Below, in pieces: positions 17,852 through 21,270 of a stretch of DNA of 21,270 nucleotides. A program made the position numbers and the translations under genes. The stretch spans positions 1 to 21,270 of the forward strand of contig JAYMTA010001194.1 in the NCBI GenBank assembly GCA_036897625.1, given 5' to 3'. Within the stretch, counting starts at the first letter, position 1; each line of letters starts with the position of its first letter. Under the pieces are notes generated by a model that made no database searches, had not been told where the DNA came from, and saw only the letters and a list, made by a program, of their open reading frames with translations. This DNA is from Pelargonium cotyledonis. Taxonomy: Eukaryota > Streptophyta > Magnoliopsida > Geraniales > Geraniaceae.

Positions 17852-19086
17852 GATTGTAGGCCCATAAGCGTCGACCTCCCCTACAATGTAAGAGCCGCCA
17901 GAATTATCATCAGAGAGCCGGCGGAGGATCGTGCTTCTCAATCGACCAAGAGGGCGAGAGTGAAAGAGCGTGACTATCCTATGGGCAAGGGTTCTTTTTG
18001 ACAAGTGGACTCCATGCAATATCAGTGGATGGACAGATGGCATTAGGTAATAGTACGCCTGAAGGAGTGGGCGGCGCAAATCAGGATAATCATGGTGGGC
18101 TAGCTATAGCTAGTGTGGCTGTTCTTTTCATTGTCCCTTCTCCCATCATGAGCATGATTTCTCAAACTTGGGGCCTATCGAGCCCTCTTTGGACCTCCAG
18201 CTGAATCCATGAAATGTTTTGGGCCTTTCTATTGGGCCCATCAATGTGGAAAATGGAATTTTGCTCCCTCAACAAGCCCAATTTACTATAAGCTCGCCCT
18301 AAGGCCCTCTGTCGCTGAGGTTTAGTGACAGCTCAGATACTGAAGTTCAACTGGGTTGGAGAGCATACTATCTCATGTCCAGTTCACCCAATTCCAGCTC
18401 ATCTTCGTCTAGGCTTGGTGCTGCATTTGGAATTTCTGTGTCACCTCATTCTCCGACCAAAAACCCTATCATTGTGGAGGATGAAAATGGGCTCCTCTGT
18501 TTGGATGGGGAGCAGGAAAATTTGGGTTTTGGAGAGGATTTGCATAAAGTGCTGCCAAGAGAAGAAGCTTAGAGAAGACGAGATTTGGGGAAAGAGCGTA
18601 TCATTTTGCTCTCATCTGATAGCAGCTCCTCTACCTCCGATGGCCCAACTAGTGATAAACCAGATGATTCAAAAACCCTATATGCCCTTTTATCCAAATC
18701 CCCATTTGCAGGACTCCTCTTCTTCAACCTTAGCTAAAAGAGCCCTATCTTAGAAGAAGAAATCATCGACTTAACTGCGAAAGGAGGAAAAGAACAAATT
18801 GAAGCTTTGGGTCAGTGGATTGGAGTTGGGGGGAGGTGGAATTTTTGTTCATGAGAGGAACTGCATGGATGGATTGGTGTAAGAGCAGATCGAAGAGTTC
18901 AATGAATAATTACAGAGGGAGATCAGGTGGGAAGTTTTAAAGAAAGCCTCCTACAAAGCTGAGTCAACCCCATCCATCCCAACCCGAGCTTGCTAGGAAT
19001 CTCCAGCTAATCAAATCTTCTTTGGAAGAAGAAAGAGGGCTGCCTCGTAACTAGAAGAAAATGACTGGAGTAAAAAAAGGAAGGAG
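17852..19086 (+). pseudogene. Decayed linker region of LINE ORF1
   Basis: No long frame is open, but fragments in the forward frames look like the low-complexity C-terminal half of plant LINE ORF1. They include a basic patch near 17940-17990 (KRARVKERDYPMGKG), a Ser-rich then acidic piece at 18375-18572 (SSSSSRLGAAFG, IIVEDENGLLCLDG), and GKEQIEALGQWIGVGGRWNF near 18790-18850. It is treated as part of ORF1 because it lies between the knuckle and the ORF2 start on the same strand. The open frames on the opposite strand are shadows. Confidence 0.5.
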
Positions 19087-19311
19087 ATGGACAACAACCA
19101 TGATGATGGCTTAGAGGTACCAATCTCCACATTTGATTTAAATAATGAATTTGATTTTCTTATATATGGTGATAAATCTGAAGTTAAGGCCATTAGGACT
19201 AAAATCCTTTATAATTCTCTGGAATTTGTGGATAAGATTGCTAAACTAAGCATCAATAGCATGTTGGGTTTAGGTGTGGTTGTCTCTCAACAGCCCACCA
19301 GGTCCCAATGA
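19087..19311 (+). pseudogene. C-terminal piece of LINE ORF1, overlapping the ORF2 start
   Basis: A 74-codon open piece (MDNNHDDGLEV...LGLGVVVSQQPTRSQ) ends in a TGA that overlaps the ATG of ORF2 by two bases (ATGA at 19308-19311). It has no recognised domain. Its position, directly before ORF2, and its ending resemble the tail of ORF1 in plant LINEs. Its own first ATG is probably an internal Met of the older ORF1. Confidence 0.5.
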
Positions 19312-20470
19312 TTATTCTAAATTGGAACTTCAGAGGATTGGGTTTACCTCTGCATGTTCATCATCTTAACGACCTAGTGAGAAAATATAATCTAGATATT
19401 GTCTTCTTATGTGAAACTAAGTCGAGTATCAAGTTGATCTCTACCAAATTCACCAGTTTGGATTTTTTTGGTAGAATGGGTTGTGGCTAGTCAGGGAGCC
19501 AGTGGAGGAATTTGGTTTGGAATTAGATCAAATTTGTCTGCGACTCTAATCTCGGCTTCCAGTCACCTAATTCTAATCAAACTGATTGATGTCAAAGGGT
19601 CAGAATGGTTCTTGGGTGGTGTATATGGTCATCCAGTTCTAACCCTCAGAGAGAAAGTATGAAGGGATATTCACTCTTGTCTTCAATCTAATCAAGGCCC
19701 TACTTGCCTCCTTGGGGATTTCAACCAAGTGCTTTGAAGAGGGAACAAAACAGGAAGGAGATCGCTTATAATGCTAGGAGCAGATAACCTTAAAAAGGTA
19801 ATTAGAGACAATAGCCTGATAGATATTAGAAGGGAAGGTCCTAAATACTCCTGGTTTAACAAAAGATCCAAGGGTGATGAAGTCTTTGAAGTTCTGGATA
19901 GGGGTTTTGGCAACTTGGATTGGTTCACCCTTTTCCCCAATGCTAAGCTTCTATCAGGTCCCATAGCAGTATCTGATCACTCTCCTCTGGTGCTAAACTT
20001 ATGCCCCAACCACAAACATAAAAGGTTCTTTAAATTTGAGAACATGTGGACCTTTCATCCTAGGTGCTTGCAGGTGATATCTGAAAGTTGGTCTTCTTCC
20101 TCCTCCAGTGATCCCCTCAGCTCAATTCTAAATAAGTTTGACACAACTGCCCGTAATGTTTGTTCCTGGAAAATTCAGACCTTTGGTAACATCCTCACAA
20201 AGAAGAAATTTTTGATGGAGGAAATTGAAAATATTCAGATCAATATTCAAGAGGAAGGAAACTTAAATGGAGGTGTTGACAACTTAATAAACCTTCAAAG
20301 AGAACTTGAAGATGTTCTGGACATGGAGGAAGAAATGTGGAAGCAATGGACGAAATTAGCTTTCCTCAGCTAAGGAGATAGGAACACAAAGTTCTTTCAT
20401 GGGATGACCACTAAGAGATGTGCAAGGAACAAAATCAATGCTATTCAAAAAGGGGACAATTCTTGGACAA
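19308..20470 (+). pseudogene. LINE ORF2, APE-type endonuclease
   Basis: The endonuclease nicks target DNA to prime reverse transcription. Motifs in order are MIILNWNFRGLG (19308), LCETKS with the catalytic Glu at 19413-19415, GASGGIWFG (about 19495), GGVYGHP (about 19614), LLGDFNQVL (about 19708), PKYSWFNKR (about 19840), LDRGFGN (about 19894) and SDHSPL with the catalytic Asp-His (about 19972). The GDRNTKFFH linker to the RT follows (about 20374). A frameshift occurs at the T-run near 19465. In-frame stops occur at 19660, 19735 and 20371. All main catalytic motifs can still be read, so the decay is moderate. Confidence 0.85.
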
Positions 20471-20486
20471 CTGAACATATGTTTTC

Positions 20487-21038
20487 TCCTATTTCAAATC
20501 TCTTTTCATAAACAGCCTAGAAGATTTGTCTATGAGATCCGTTGTGATCCAGAAGTTCATCAACAACATATCGAGGAAGCTAAACCATGCCCAAACTGAT
20601 TCTCTCCTGATCCCTTTCTCCGCTAAGGAGGTTAAGAAGGTAGTTTTTGAGCTAGGTAACAACAAAGCGCTGGGCCCAGATGGATTCTCCCCGGCATTTT
20701 ACCAGAAATTTTGGAAGGTTATTGGTCCTGAAATAACAGCAACAACTCTTAATATCCTTAATAATGGAGCTCCTCTTAAGACCATTAATAAAACTCTTAT
20801 ATTTTTAATTCCGAAATCCAAAAGCCCATCCTCCCCTCAAGATTTCAAGCTTATAAGTCCATGCAACGTCTTCTACAAAGTAGTGTCCAAAACCATGGTA
20901 GGGAGGTTGAAAGGGGTAATAGGCAATCTGATTTCTCCCTTCCAAAATGGCTTTGTCCCGGAAAGACATATTCAGGACAACATTATTATAGCAAATGAAC
21001 TTCTGCACAACATGAAGAGAGCCTCTAAAGGGAAGGTG
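20487..21038 (+). pseudogene. LINE ORF2, N-terminal part of reverse transcriptase
   Basis: One frame is open from YFKSLF (about 20490) through NNKALGPDGFSPAFYQKFW (about 20660), TLIFLIPKSKSP, CNVFYKVVSKTMVGRLK and QNGFVPERHIQDNIIIANELLH (about 20945-21006) to MKRASKGK. These are the opening motifs of the plant LINE reverse transcriptase. The frame differs from the end of the endonuclease part, so a frameshift lies near 20480. After GK the expected KLDxSKAYD motif is missing, and unrelated sequence begins. The open frame continuing to 21152 is chance read-through. Confidence 0.85.
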
Positions 21039-21270
21039 TATTGTTTGAGCCTTTTTCTGTCGGAGACTCGAACACGTGAGAGAAGTGTGAGAGTAAGTAG
21101 ATCTATCGAGATTCCGGTGCCAGCAAGGAGTAAGCGGCCACCTGAGAGTTGAACTGCCGATGAGAATGACTCGAGGTTCTAGATTTACAAAACAAACACC
21201 AAAGCACGATGCAACCGAGGTTGGGGTTTCGGTTCACTGCTTCCGATGTGAGAATTAGTGATCTGGTATA
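21039..21270. other. Unrelated sequence interrupting the LINE
   Basis: From about 21042 (TGTTTGAGCC) the sequence no longer encodes LINE protein and is richer in CG and GAG motifs. It starts with TG, so the edge of an inserted LTR-type element is one possibility; a deletion or rearrangement join is another. Too little is visible to decide. Confidence 0.4.

Larger units (their letters stand above)
16563..21038 (+). mobile_element. LINE with DUF4283/CCHC ORF1 and truncated ORF2
   Basis: This is a plant L1-type non-LTR retrotransposon on the plus strand. ORF1 (16563 to about 19311) carries DUF4283 and a CCHC zinc knuckle. ORF2 (from 19308) carries an APE endonuclease and the first part of a reverse transcriptase. 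Several frameshifts and in-frame stops make it inactive. The match to LINE ORF2 ends at about 21038 in the middle of the reverse transcriptase, before the catalytic FADD-type motif and RNase H. The 5' end is not defined and may lie upstream of 16563. Confidence 0.85.

Noticed and set aside
17564-18079. 171-codon minus-strand open frame
   Set aside because: It is antisense to LINE ORF1, with no recognisable domain.

Overview
The window looks like nuclear DNA from a flowering plant, probably a eudicot. It is AT-rich, has GT/AG introns of up to about 3.6 kb, and carries plant-type mobile elements: copia-type gag, hAT, Stowaway, Mutator-like, Helitron and two kinds of plant LINE. One host gene is supported; almost everything else is mobile-element sequence in various states of decay. 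I found no CRISPR array, rRNA, intact tRNA or bacterial-style operon.

Layout, left to right. (1) 1-1720, minus strand: the 5' part of a copia-type LTR fossil, with gag region, leader and a candidate 5' LTR; its other end lies outside the window. (2) 1938-2510 and 5035-5255, minus strand: one decayed hAT transposase, split by a 2.5 kb LINE derivative at 2519-5034 on the plus strand. The LINE is flanked by the 8-bp direct repeat TGATGCAC, and the two hAT halves are consecutive parts of the same protein. The LINE has an RRM-type ORF1, the first codons of ORF2 and a 3' end, with nearly all of ORF2 missing. (3) 5256-5988: upstream region of the host gene, with two TGGGCC motifs.

(4) 5989-14132, plus strand: a four-exon host gene predicted to encode a 499-residue coiled-coil protein with basic, nuclear-localisation-like clusters. 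Its first coding exon has 5 codons and its last has 9. Its two large introns hold a 164-bp tandem duplication, a poly(A) micro-insertion with a 16-bp target duplication, a SINE-like tRNA promoter remnant, a 340-bp tandem duplication, and a small non-coding LTR fossil inserted into the second copy of that duplication.

(5) 14375-14608: a Stowaway-like MITE just downstream of the gene. (6) 15385-15865: a 481-bp Mutator-type MITE with 12-bp perfect inverted ends and an exact 9-bp target duplication. (7) 15948-15976: a Helitron 3' terminus, minus strand. (8) about 16563-21038, plus strand: a second, different LINE, with DUF4283 plus CCHC zinc-knuckle ORF1 and an ORF2 with endonuclease and the start of reverse transcriptase. 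It is cut off by unrelated sequence from about 21039.

No new multi-gene system is visible. The most informative content is the stratigraphy of insertions, several of which can be dated relative to each other from target duplications, and the unusual exon layout of the single host gene. Domain names come from recognised motifs in translations; no database search was run.
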